NCBI GenBank assembly: GCA_964560135.1
Contig: CAZLKN010000038.1
Location: 1 to 29,406, forward strand
DNA from: CAZLKN01 sp964560135
GTDB lineage: Bacteria; Actinomycetota; JAICYB01
DNA: 29,406 nucleotides
Direction of reading: 5' to 3'
In this document: piece by piece, positions 23,019-29,406 of the stretch
Layout of the letters: every line of letters begins with the position of its first letter
How positions within the stretch are numbered: the first letter of the stretch is position 1
Made by a program: the position numbers and the translations under genes
The notes under the pieces: generated by a model
Told to the model about the DNA's origin: nothing
The model's input: only the letters and a program-made list of their open reading frames with translations
The model's database searches: none

Positions 23019-23884
23019 GGCTCCTCGCTCGGCCGGACGGACAGCCCTCGCCACGCCACGAACCCCATGATGGCAGCCACCGCCAGCGGGGGCCCGGCCA
23101 CGGGACCCGCTCGCAGGCCCAGCGCCAACCAGATGACGGCCGCGGCGAGCAACGAGCCGGGATCTCGTCGGACACCGAGCAGCGCCAGGACGACCGGAGC
23201 GAGATAGAGACCGACGGGAACGATGACGATCAGGTGGGCTCCGGGGGCGAAGAGGATCGCCGTGATCACCACGCCGTACACGCCGCCGACGATCGCGGCC
23301 CCCACGGCCAGGCGGGACGCGGCGCGCGGTGAGACGATCGGTCGCGGAACCGGCGCCGGTAGCCGTTCGGCCAGCCACGCGAGTAGGAGGGCCGAGCCAG
23401 CGGCGGCGAGGCCGAGCAGCAGGCTCGGGACGGCCATCTGCTCCATGTTCTCGGCCCCGCGTCGGAAAAGGGTCGTCATCGCCAGGCCGCCGAGCAGGAC
23501 CGGGCCCAGCACCGACAGCGCGACCAGCAACCCACGCTGGGGGAGCTCGGAGTCCACCCGGACGAAGGCCACCAGGAAGCAGGCGGCAGCCGCCAGGACG
23601 AACGGGAAGAGAACAGAAGCCAGCACCATCGTCTGCAACGCCAGGAACGCCGCAGCGATCAGGAACACACGCGAGGCAAGCAGCCCGAGGAGAGCGAGGG
23701 CAGCCGGCAAGGCGACGAGCATGAGCATGGCCGTCGACACGAGGGTCGCCGCCCCTTCCCCCTTGAGCGCCGCACCAACCGCTACGATGCCGAACCCGAC
23801 TGTCGCGATCGCATAAGGAAGCACCCCCAGACCGACCCAGGTCAGTGCCGACCGCCGTCTCGCCCGGGCCACATCCACGCTCAT
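23015..23884 (-). CDS. Multi-pass membrane protein, unknown, paralogue of next gene
   Basis: A 289-residue protein with about eight hydrophobic segments and no recognised motif. Its last ~95 residues (ASRLAVGAAIVGGVYGVV, then LYLAPVVLALLGV and AVAAIMGFVAW) clearly resemble the 117-residue protein encoded at 23881-24234. The N-terminal half (ALTWVGLGVLPYAIATVGFG) is extra. Both ends are coupled by ATGA overlaps: start at 23884 with the previous stop, stop at 23015 with TetR. It could be a transporter or membrane sensor subunit; the sequence does not decide. Confidence 0.8.
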   Translation of the reverse strand: MSVDVARARRRSALTWVGLGVLPYAIATVGFGIVAVGAALKGEGAATLVSTAMLMLVALPAALALLGLLASRVFLIAAAFLALQTMVLASVLFPFVLAAAACFLVAFVRVDSELPQRGLLVALSVLGPVLLGGLAMTTLFRRGAENMEQMAVPSLLLGLAAAGSALLLAWLAERLPAPVPRPIVSPRAASRLAVGAAIVGGVYGVVITAILFAPGAHLIVIVPVGLYLAPVVLALLGVRRDPGSLLAAAVIWLALGLRAGPVAGPPLAVAAIMGFVAWRGLSVRPSEEP

Positions 23885-24234
23885 CGGGGGCCCCCGGACG
23901 GCGTCATGCGACCGTATGCGAGGAATGCGATCATCGCCGGGAGGAGGAGCGGCAGCGCCGCGCCGGCCATCGAGCTGAAGGCCAGGAGTGTCCAGGCGAC
24001 GGCTGCCAGCAGCACCTGACCTGGTCTGCTCGTCCGCCCCGTCCAGGCCAGGAGGGCCGGCAGGACGTACAGCGCCCCCAATCCGATCCCGCCGACACCG
24101 GCGGACTGGGTGGACAGCACCGTCAGGACCACGGCGTAGGCTCCGCCGATGATCGCCGCCACGGCCGCCAGCCTCGACGCCGGCACAGGACGCCGCGGGA
24201 GCCACAGGTCGCCCTGCTCGTAGGCGGGGCTCAT
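23881..24234 (-). CDS. Small membrane protein, unknown, paralogue of the gene after it
   Basis: A 117-residue protein with a short polar N-terminus (MSPAYEQGDLWLPRRP) and about three transmembrane segments. It shares ASRLAAVAAIIGGAYAVVL, LYVLPALLAW and a final PAMIAFLAYG with the C-terminal part of the next protein in the operon, which indicates tandem duplication. The ATG at 24234 overlaps the preceding stop (ATGA). Function unknown. Confidence 0.78.
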   Translation of the reverse strand: MSPAYEQGDLWLPRRPVPASRLAAVAAIIGGAYAVVLTVLSTQSAGVGGIGLGALYVLPALLAWTGRTSRPGQVLLAAVAWTLLAFSSMAGAALPLLLPAMIAFLAYGRMTPSGGPR

Positions 24235-24668
24235 CGCACCCGGCTCCCTGCTGCGACCGCCGGTCGTGGGAGCCGGCTCTGCGGCCAGGCGTCGCGGAGG
24301 TAGAGGGCGAACGGCCCCCACCAGATCGCATCGTTGGTCACGCAGACGATCAGGGCGGCTCGCAGCGGCCAGGCCCCCTGCGCCACGAGCACTCCGGCCC
24401 CCAGGGGGCCGAGCACCTTGCCGGCCAGGCCGACGGCGGCGAGCACGAAGCCGTCCTCCGGACGGCGGGCCACCTCGAGGTAGACGATCCCGTAGAGTCC
24501 GATCACCATCCCGAGGCAGGCGACGATCTCCGGGTAGCGTGGCGCCGGCATCCCGGACAGCGCGAAGAACCACCCGGGGGCCAGGACCGTGACCGCTCCC
24601 CACCCCAGGTTGTAGAGCCCCGCGGCGACGAAGATCCGGCGGTGAAGGCGTTTCCGCGGGAACGTCAT
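24231..24668 (-). CDS. Four-helix membrane protein of a conserved unknown family
   Basis: A 145-residue protein with four hydrophobic segments. Motifs include AGLYNLGWGAVTVLAPGWFF, CLGMVIGLYGIVYLEVA, AVGLAGKVLGPLG and NDAIWWGPFALYLR. I know this pattern (YNL-WG, GM-VG-YG, GLLGK-GP, ND-IWW) from unnamed small membrane proteins in several phyla, found near DUF4166 genes; this is from memory. It has no signal peptide distinct from the first helix. The ATG at 24668 overlaps the previous stop (ATGA). Confidence 0.8.
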   Translation of the reverse strand: MTFPRKRLHRRIFVAAGLYNLGWGAVTVLAPGWFFALSGMPAPRYPEIVACLGMVIGLYGIVYLEVARRPEDGFVLAAVGLAGKVLGPLGAGVLVAQGAWPLRAALIVCVTNDAIWWGPFALYLRDAWPQSRLPRPAVAAGSRVR

Positions 24669-25225
24669 GCCGGCCCCCGTGCCGTCCGCCGCTGCCACGG
24701 CCATCCCCCGGGCGGGAGGTCCAACACCGCGCACGCATCGCGGACGCCGGATACGAGGATCCCCACAGCTGCCGCCGTCAGCCCCCACCGCAGCGCAGCG
24801 GGGACCGGGGCCGGCGAGAGCGCGAGCCCGGTGGGCCCGGCCCACCACCGCAGCAGCACGGGGACGAGGAAGGCGAGCATCCCGCCGTAGACGATCCCCA
24901 TCAGCGCGTGGGTGATCCGCTCGCCCGCGTACAGGCCCCCGAGCGGCTTGCGGACCCGGTCCTCGGTGACGAAGTCGGTGAGGGTGACGACGACCTCGGC
25001 CACCAGCAGCGCCGCGAGGACGGCCGTCCACCAGCCGCGCCACGCCACCCACGGCAGCGTGCCGAAGATCACCACGTAGACGCCGTCCCGGATCGCGTGC
25101 AGCTTCAGCTCCGGGCGCATCGCCGGCATGCGCGCCGGCAGCATCCCTTTGTACTCGTGGAAGTACAGGGTGTCGAAGGCTCCCAGAAGCCCGAGCACCG
25201 CCAGCAACCACAGCGCCTCAGGCAC
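24665..25225 (-). CDS. Multi-pass membrane protein, unknown
   Basis: A 186-residue protein with about five hydrophobic segments. The conserved-looking parts are LGAFDTLYFHEYKGMLP near residue 15 and ELKLHAIRDGVYVVIFGTLPW, followed by FVTEDRVRKPLGGLYAGERITHALMG, rich in charged residues between helices. This looks like a real family with polar residues in the membrane (His22, Glu23, His44, Asp48), possibly an enzyme or metal site, but I cannot name it. It starts with GTG at 25225, overlapping the previous stop by 8 bases. Confidence 0.78.
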   Translation of the reverse strand: MPEALWLLAVLGLLGAFDTLYFHEYKGMLPARMPAMRPELKLHAIRDGVYVVIFGTLPWVAWRGWWTAVLAALLVAEVVVTLTDFVTEDRVRKPLGGLYAGERITHALMGIVYGGMLAFLVPVLLRWWAGPTGLALSPAPVPAALRWGLTAAAVGILVSGVRDACAVLDLPPGGWPWQRRTARGPA

Positions 25226-25754
25226 CGCACACCACCTCCAGTTCTCCGTGATAGGTGAGCACCGGACCGATCAGCGGGACCGATACCGCCACCGCCACGC
25301 GCGCCCCCAGCTCGCCCGGCCTCACCCGTGCGCGTACCCGGGGGCCGATCGCCGGCGGCAAACGCAGCCGCCGGCCGCCGAACAGCAGCGCCGTGGCCAC
25401 GTGGTCGAATCGGATCCCTCCGTCGATCACCTCAGGACGGAACGTCAACTCGAGGACACCGACGCGTTCGCGCACCGTGCCGTCCGGGCCGGGTTCGTGA
25501 TGGGTGACCAGTGCCGTGTCGCCCAGGTAGCGCCGCCACGTCTCCCTGCACCCGTCGCGGCTGATCCACAGAAGGACCGGAACCTCGTCCCGGGTGCGCC
25601 ACCGGCGCCGCCGGAGGAGACCGGTGGCCACGACGTCACCGGTCCCGAGGTGCAGAGCACGCACCCACGGATCCACACAAGCGGCCGCCGCCCCGAGCGC
25701 CCCCGCGTACAGACCCCCGTCCACCATGGTCTCCTCGGCGGCTCGCAGGCTCAT
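25218..25754 (-). CDS. DUF4166-type protein
   Basis: A 178-residue soluble protein. Its segments GLLRRRRWRT, PVLLWISRDG, ETWRRYLGD, GVLELTFRPEV and PLIGPVLTYHGELEV follow the order I associate with DUF4166, a domain of unknown function that elsewhere is fused to or near saccharopine-dehydrogenase-like oxidoreductases. There is no signal peptide or membrane segment. I chose the ATG at 25754, which overlaps the previous stop (ATGA); the upstream in-frame extension is Arg-rich shadow sequence. In this operon it is the one soluble non-regulatory protein. Confidence 0.75.
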   Translation of the reverse strand: MSLRAAEETMVDGGLYAGALGAAAACVDPWVRALHLGTGDVVATGLLRRRRWRTRDEVPVLLWISRDGCRETWRRYLGDTALVTHHEPGPDGTVRERVGVLELTFRPEVIDGGIRFDHVATALLFGGRRLRLPPAIGPRVRARVRPGELGARVAVAVSVPLIGPVLTYHGELEVVCGA

Positions 25755-26860
25755 GCGGGCACCATCCGCCACCTGTCCACGAGGCGACCGACCGCCAATG
25801 CGCAGACCACGAACATCAGCCCGACGAGCCCTTCGGGGGTCGACACGAAGTCGTCGGTGCACTGCGTCCCGTGGCAACCCATCTCGCGGGTGGCCTGGAG
25901 CGCAGCGCCCGCGAACAGGGCGAGAACGGCGATCCCCCAGGACGCATAGGCGGGGGCTCCGGCGTCACTCCGGATCCGCTCCCACGCGAGCAGGTAGAGC
26001 GGCGCGCACAGGAGCAGGAAGACGCCCTCGCTCAGCCCGGGGGCCGGTTCCGTGCCCCCTGCGATCCCCGCCACGACGACCACCCATGAGACGGCTGGGG
26101 CGAAGGCGGTCAGGCCCGCCGCGTGGAGGAGTCGCGGATCACCACGCCGGGACCACAGGGCCAGGACCGCAGGAACCGCGAGGACGGCAGCCCGCGCTAT
26201 GTTGCCGACGAGCTCCGTGGGCCCGGGCGGAGCGAAGAACGTGCGACCGAGCACGACGGCCACCGCGATCACGAGGTTGAGCGCGACCGCCACCGAGATG
26301 AGACCCTTGGCTGAGCGACCCCCCGTCCCCAGGCGGAGAGCGGATGCCTCGATGCCCGTGGCCACGGCAAGGAGGAAAGCGGGCACGAGGTACCCGAGGC
26401 CGCCGATCGGATAGGTGGCGAGGGCGACCAGACCCATGAGGCCAGCCGCGGCCCCGTACACGGGCCATCGCCGTCGGCGACGACGCACGGCGAAGGCTGC
26501 GGGGAGCAGGGATGCCGCAGCAGCGATCGTGAGGACGCTCTGCCAGCCGGCGATCCGGTCGCTGCGATGCAGCAGCACCGTGATGACGACGACCAACGCA
26601 GCGGCAGCGGCCGCCCACACCAGGGCGTGGCTCGCCGGATGCAGGGATCGTGAGCCGTTACGCCCCTGGAGCTCGTTCAGCCGGCGGACGGCACTCCGGC
26701 CCGCGAGGAACGCGAGCGGGAGTCCGCCGACACCGTAGTAGGGAGCGGTCAGGACCACCCCGACCCCGAACCCACCGAGGATGGCGGCGGAGACCACGAC
26801 GCCCCGTCCGAGATGCACGAGCACCCGCCCCAGAGCGTGTTGCCGCGGAGACGCCGTCAT
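25751..26860 (-). CDS. Multi-pass membrane protein, unknown, first main gene of operon
   Basis: A 369-residue protein with about ten hydrophobic segments separated by short Arg-rich loops (AVRRRRRRWPVYG). A CHGTQC motif with two close cysteines lies near residue 330, just before the last helix. No family is recognised. The ATG at 26860 overlaps the TGA of a 7-codon leader ORF (ATGA) and is preferred; an in-frame GTG at 26893 would add 11 residues but has no good ribosome binding site. Confidence 0.8.
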   Translation of the reverse strand: MTASPRQHALGRVLVHLGRGVVVSAAILGGFGVGVVLTAPYYGVGGLPLAFLAGRSAVRRLNELQGRNGSRSLHPASHALVWAAAAAALVVVITVLLHRSDRIAGWQSVLTIAAAASLLPAAFAVRRRRRRWPVYGAAAGLMGLVALATYPIGGLGYLVPAFLLAVATGIEASALRLGTGGRSAKGLISVAVALNLVIAVAVVLGRTFFAPPGPTELVGNIARAAVLAVPAVLALWSRRGDPRLLHAAGLTAFAPAVSWVVVVAGIAGGTEPAPGLSEGVFLLLCAPLYLLAWERIRSDAGAPAYASWGIAVLALFAGAALQATREMGCHGTQCTDDFVSTPEGLVGLMFVVCALAVGRLVDRWRMVPA

Positions 26861-26880
26861 ACCGATCCACCCCGATCCAT
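26857..26880 (-). CDS. Seven-codon leader ORF (MDRGGSV)
   Basis: The ATG at 26880 has the best ribosome binding site of the region (GGAGG, 6 nt upstream) and encodes Met-Asp-Arg-Gly-Gly-Ser-Val before a TGA. That stop overlaps the ATG of the first membrane protein as ATGA, the same coupling used at most later junctions. It may feed ribosomes to the operon or act as a translated regulatory leader. No run of regulatory codons is seen. Confidence 0.4.
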   Translation of the reverse strand: MDRGGSV

Positions 26881-26914
26881 GGAGATCCTCCACGACGCTC
26901 TTTGAGCAACTGCT

Positions 26915-26930
26915 TTGAGCGTATGCTCAA
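26915..26930. promoter_or_regulatory. Palindromic operator, probable TetR site
   Basis: TTGAGC-GTAT-GCTCAA is a perfect 6-bp-arm palindrome covering the -10 of the operon promoter. An additional TTGAGC half-site (26902-26907) lies 13 bp away, within the initial transcribed region. Size and symmetry fit a TetR dimer, and the operon encodes one. Confidence 0.65.
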
Positions 26931-26947
26931 CACCCTGGGTGTGTCAA
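26918..26947 (-). promoter_or_regulatory. Promoter of the eight-gene operon
   Basis: On the minus strand, a perfect TTGACA (26947-26942), an 18-bp spacer and TACGCT (26923-26918) form the best complete promoter in the window. Transcription would start near 26911, about 30 nt before the leader ORF. Confidence 0.65.
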
Positions 26948-27089
26948 GGCGCGGCGTGGCAAAACGGGCTCGGGGGAAGCAGAGTCCACGCTTCAGACGA
27001 GCGGATTGCGAACACGCACGCCGGTGAACCTCGAATCGGATCTGGAGCAAGCACTGTCTGGATGAGTCGGGTCGGCGTCGGGGGCCCAT

Positions 27090-27479
27090 CTACGGGTTGC
27101 CGGAGGGACGCAGGAGCAGCAGCCAGCCGGCCAGGACCACCAGAGCCATCACCACGAGCATCCGGCGGGTGTCGCGGGACGGGGTCAGTGGAACCGGCCC
27201 CCGTGGCGTGGACAGTGTGCGGTCCCAGCGCTGCTTGCTCACTCGGTCCCCCCAGGCCAGCTGACGGCCGATCGCGGTGTCCACGTGGATCGTGCGCTCA
27301 CCGTCCAGGGTGACGAGGTAGACGTCGTCCACCCCGCGCTCCTTCTCGAAGCGCAGGTCGATGGCGGTGACCGTCCCGTCGAGAGCCAGTGGGATGGTAG
27401 AGCGCTGCAACGTCGCCCACACGTTGCCGGCTGCAAAGACGACGAGCAGCGTCGCCAGCACGGCCTTAGGCAAACGCAT
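27090..27479 (-). CDS. Small membrane protein with extracytoplasmic domain
   Basis: A 129-residue protein with a transmembrane segment at each end (about 5-23 and 107-123) and a central polar domain of about 80 residues containing VTAIDLRFEKERG and a DDVYLVTLDGERTIHVD stretch, probably outside the membrane. No family is recognised. The ATG at 27479 lies 14 bases inside the preceding gene, so translation is coupled. The 140 bp between this gene's end and the divergently placed TetR-operon promoter hold nothing I can identify. Confidence 0.75.
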   Translation of the reverse strand: MRLPKAVLATLLVVFAAGNVWATLQRSTIPLALDGTVTAIDLRFEKERGVDDVYLVTLDGERTIHVDTAIGRQLAWGDRVSKQRWDRTLSTPRGPVPLTPSRDTRRMLVVMALVVLAGWLLLLRPSGNP

Positions 27480-27891
27480 ACCTGAACCCCAGCCACAGCA
27501 GGACCAGCCCGCCGACCACCGCGACCACCGCAGCGGGGAACGACCGGCGCCGTCCGATCACGAGGCAACCGGCCATCACGGCCCCCAGACTCTGGTTGAG
27601 GAAGTCCACCGGATCGAAGATCGCCAGCCGGTAGATCGTCGCCTCCATCACCCCGCCGATCGCGACGGCCACGCCGACTAGGGCCACGACCGACCATCGG
27701 GGGACGACGCTGACGGCCAGCGGGAAGGACACGAGCAGCAGCGTCCCGCCAAAGCCGGCCAGGTAGTGGCCCAGGTAGTCCCCGCGGTAGCCGAGGAGGA
27801 TCCCGTAGGCGAGGCCGGTGGCGCCGGCCGTGACCGCGAGTTGGACGAGCAGGCGCGTCCAGACCCGGCGCTCTGAGGCGCTGCGGCTCAC
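27466..27891 (-). CDS. Four-helix membrane protein, possibly VanZ-like
   Basis: A 141-residue protein with four hydrophobic segments. LGHYLAGFGGTLLL in the second helix, GGVMEATIYRLAIFDPVDFLNQSLGAVMA and the overall size resemble VanZ-like proteins, which carry a conserved H...G...E...D-x-x-x-N pattern; the match is suggestive only. It starts with GTG one base after the acyl-CoA mutase stop and overlaps the next gene. Confidence 0.65.
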   Translation of the reverse strand: MSRSASERRVWTRLLVQLAVTAGATGLAYGILLGYRGDYLGHYLAGFGGTLLLVSFPLAVSVVPRWSVVALVGVAVAIGGVMEATIYRLAIFDPVDFLNQSLGAVMAGCLVIGRRRSFPAAVVAVVGGLVLLWLGFRYAFA

Positions 27892-27892
27892 C

Positions 27893-29406
27893 TCAGAACC
27901 TGGGGTGCTCCCGGTAGCGGCCGTAGATCTCCGCCATCGCCTCCGCGATCTCGCCGACGGTGGCGTAGGCGCGGCAGGCGTCCAGGATGTAGGGGATCAG
28001 GTTGTCCTCGCCGCGGCAGGCCTCCGTGAGCGCCCCGAGGGTCCGCTGTGCCGCAGCGTCGTCGCGTTCGGCCCGCAGTCGCTTCACGGCCTCGATCTGC
28101 CGGTCCTCCACCTCCTGCGGTATCCGCAGGAACTCCGGCTCACCCTGCACCGTGTCGGTGAAGGCGTTGACGCCGACCTGGATCTGCCGTCCGGCGTCGA
28201 AGCGCTGCTGCTGACGGTAGGCGGCCTCGGCGATCTCCATCTGGAAGAAGCCATCCTCGATCCCCTTGAGGGTGCCTTCGAGGATCGAGCCGTCCCCCAT
28301 CTTCTCGATCCGGCGGAAGTACTCCTCCGCCTCCTCTTCGATGCGGTCGGTGAGCGACTCGAGGAACCAGGACCCGCCGAGCGGATCGACCACGTTCGCG
28401 ACGCCGCTCTCGTGGGCGATGATCTGCTGGGTGCGCAGCGCGATCTCGACCGACTCCTCGCTCGGCAGCGCGAACACCTCGTCCAGCGAGTTGGTGTGCA
28501 ACGACTGGCAGCCGCCGATCACCCCGGCGAGCGCCTCCAGCGCCGTACGGACCACGTTGTTGTAGGGCTGCTGGAGGGTGAGAGAGCATCCGGCGGTCTG
28601 CACGTGGAACCGGCACATCCACGCCTTCGGGTCGGTGGCCCCGTACCGCTCCCGCATCCACCGGGCCCAGATCCGCCGGGCGGCGCGGAACTTGGCGATC
28701 TCCTCGAAGAAGTCCAAGTGCGAGTTGAAGAAGAACGAGAGCTGGGGGCCGAAGACGTCGATGTCGAGACCGCGGTCGAGCCCGAGCTCAACGTAGGAGA
28801 AACCGTCGGCGAGCGTGAACGCGAGCTCCTGCGCGGCCGTGGAGCCGGCCTCCCGGATGTGGTACCCGGACACCGAGATCGGATGGTACCTGGGCAGGTC
28901 GGCGACGCAGTACTCCATCATGTCGCCGATGAGCTTGAGGTGCGGCTGCGGCGGGTACACCCACTCCTTCTGCGCGATGTACTCCTTGAGGATGTCGGTC
29001 TGGCAGGTGCCGTCCAGCTCCGCGAAGGGCACCCCCTGCTTCTCGGCCACAGCCAGGTACATGCAGAACAGCGTCGCCGCCGGACCGGAGATCGTCATCG
29101 AGACGCTGACCTCGTCCAGCGGTATCCCGTCGAACAAGGCCTCCATGTCCGCCAGGGACGACACGGCGGCACCGCAGCGTCCCACCTCCCCGACGGCCAG
29201 CGGATCGTCGGCGTCGCGGCCCATCAGGGTCGGCATGTCGTAGGCCACCGACAGGCCCGTCTGGCCCTGCTCGAGCAGGAACTTGTACCGCTTGTTGGTG
29301 TCCTCGGCCGAGCCGAACCCGGCGAACTGGCGCATCGTCCACAGCCGGCCGCGATGGCCGGAGGTGTAGATGCCGCGGGTGTAGGGATACTCCCCGGGGA
29401 ACCCGA
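27893..29406 (-). CDS. B12-dependent acyl-CoA mutase large subunit (5' end missing)
   Basis: About 504 residues are visible; the frame is open through the right edge, reading GEYPYTRGIYTSGHRGRLW upstream of MRQFAGFG. It is the TIM-barrel substrate domain of the methylmalonyl-CoA mutase family. It ends without a cobalamin-binding domain, so a separate small subunit is expected. At the site where methylmalonyl-CoA mutase has Gln197 and Arg207 (QNDILKEYMVRN), this protein has QTDILKEYIAQKEW: Gln conserved, Arg replaced by Gln, as in isobutyryl-CoA mutase. It likely rearranges a branched or linear acyl-CoA without a carboxylate. The product may be isobutyryl/n-butyryl-CoA, but related mutases cannot be excluded. 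Confidence 0.93.
   Translation of the reverse strand, partial: GFPGEYPYTRGIYTSGHRGRLWTMRQFAGFGSAEDTNKRYKFLLEQGQTGLSVAYDMPTLMGRDADDPLAVGEVGRCGAAVSSLADMEALFDGIPLDEVSVSMTISGPAATLFCMYLAVAEKQGVPFAELDGTCQTDILKEYIAQKEWVYPPQPHLKLIGDMMEYCVADLPRYHPISVSGYHIREAGSTAAQELAFTLADGFSYVELGLDRGLDIDVFGPQLSFFFNSHLDFFEEIAKFRAARRIWARWMRERYGATDPKAWMCRFHVQTAGCSLTLQQPYNNVVRTALEALAGVIGGCQSLHTNSLDEVFALPSEESVEIALRTQQIIAHESGVANVVDPLGGSWFLESLTDRIEEEAEEYFRRIEKMGDGSILEGTLKGIEDGFFQMEIAEAAYRQQQRFDAGRQIQVGVNAFTDTVQGEPEFLRIPQEVEDRQIEAVKRLRAERDDAAAQRTLGALTEACRGEDNLIPYILDACRAYATVGEIAEAMAEIYGRYREHPRF

Noticed and set aside
1..29406. Mobile elements, prophage, CRISPR or tRNA genes
   Set aside because: No transposase or integrase motifs, no regularly spaced repeats and no tRNA cloverleaf pattern were recognised; vapBC alone is not evidence of an island.

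Overview
The window is a high-GC chromosomal segment with strong G/C bias at third codon positions, frequent GTG starts and closely packed genes. Gene content and order (cysteine desulfurase, mnmA, ligA, then gatC-gatA; NarL-type two-component genes; CHRD and DUF6263-like secreted or anchored proteins; an acyl-CoA mutase large subunit) suggest an actinobacterium, probably an environmental lineage outside the well-studied genera. No RNA genes, IS elements, phage genes or CRISPR arrays were seen. I read everything by eye, and family names come from motif recognition, not searches.

Layout. Positions 1-1727 (+): the end of a phytoene-dehydrogenase-like FAD oxidoreductase and a divergent PrmC-like methyltransferase. 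Positions 1729-2324 (-): a VapBC toxin-antitoxin pair with an inverted-repeat operator. Positions 2370-4132 (-): gatC-gatA. Positions 4133-4454: a long leader in front of a secreted orphan protein (4455-5102, +), closed by a 19-bp GC-rich hairpin. Positions 5357-14373 (-): a run of cysteine desulfurase, mnmA, a membrane-anchored beta-propeller, ligA, a GAF histidine kinase, a LuxR-type regulator and a Rieske protein with a large helical domain. Positions 14439-17058 (+): methyltransferase, GalT-like nucleotidyltransferase and a metallophosphoesterase lipoprotein. Positions 17160-18143 (+): nadA, converging on a ClC gene (18140-19894, -). Positions 20009-21729 (+): a DUF6263-like anchored protein, a terminator and a CHRD protein. 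Positions 21745-26880 (-): an eight-gene operon of mostly unknown membrane proteins plus DUF4166 and TetR genes. Positions 27090-29406 (-): an acyl-CoA mutase large subunit (runs off the window) followed by two small membrane proteins.

Two patterns stand out. First, many genes carry a TANNNT hexamer only 6-10 nt upstream of the likely start codon (vapB, gatC, histidine kinase, ligA, cysteine desulfurase, methyltransferase, ClC), the signature of leaderless transcription. Second, the eight-gene operon at 26880-21745 has a TTGACA-18 bp-TACGCT promoter with a perfect palindrome over the -10, a 7-codon leader ORF, and short start/stop overlaps at every junction (4-bp ATGA at all but one, where the overlap is 8 bp). 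It encodes its own TetR regulator near the end, a tandem partial gene duplication and an M50-like protein whose catalytic Glu is replaced. It is the best candidate here for an undescribed system, probably acting in or on the membrane.
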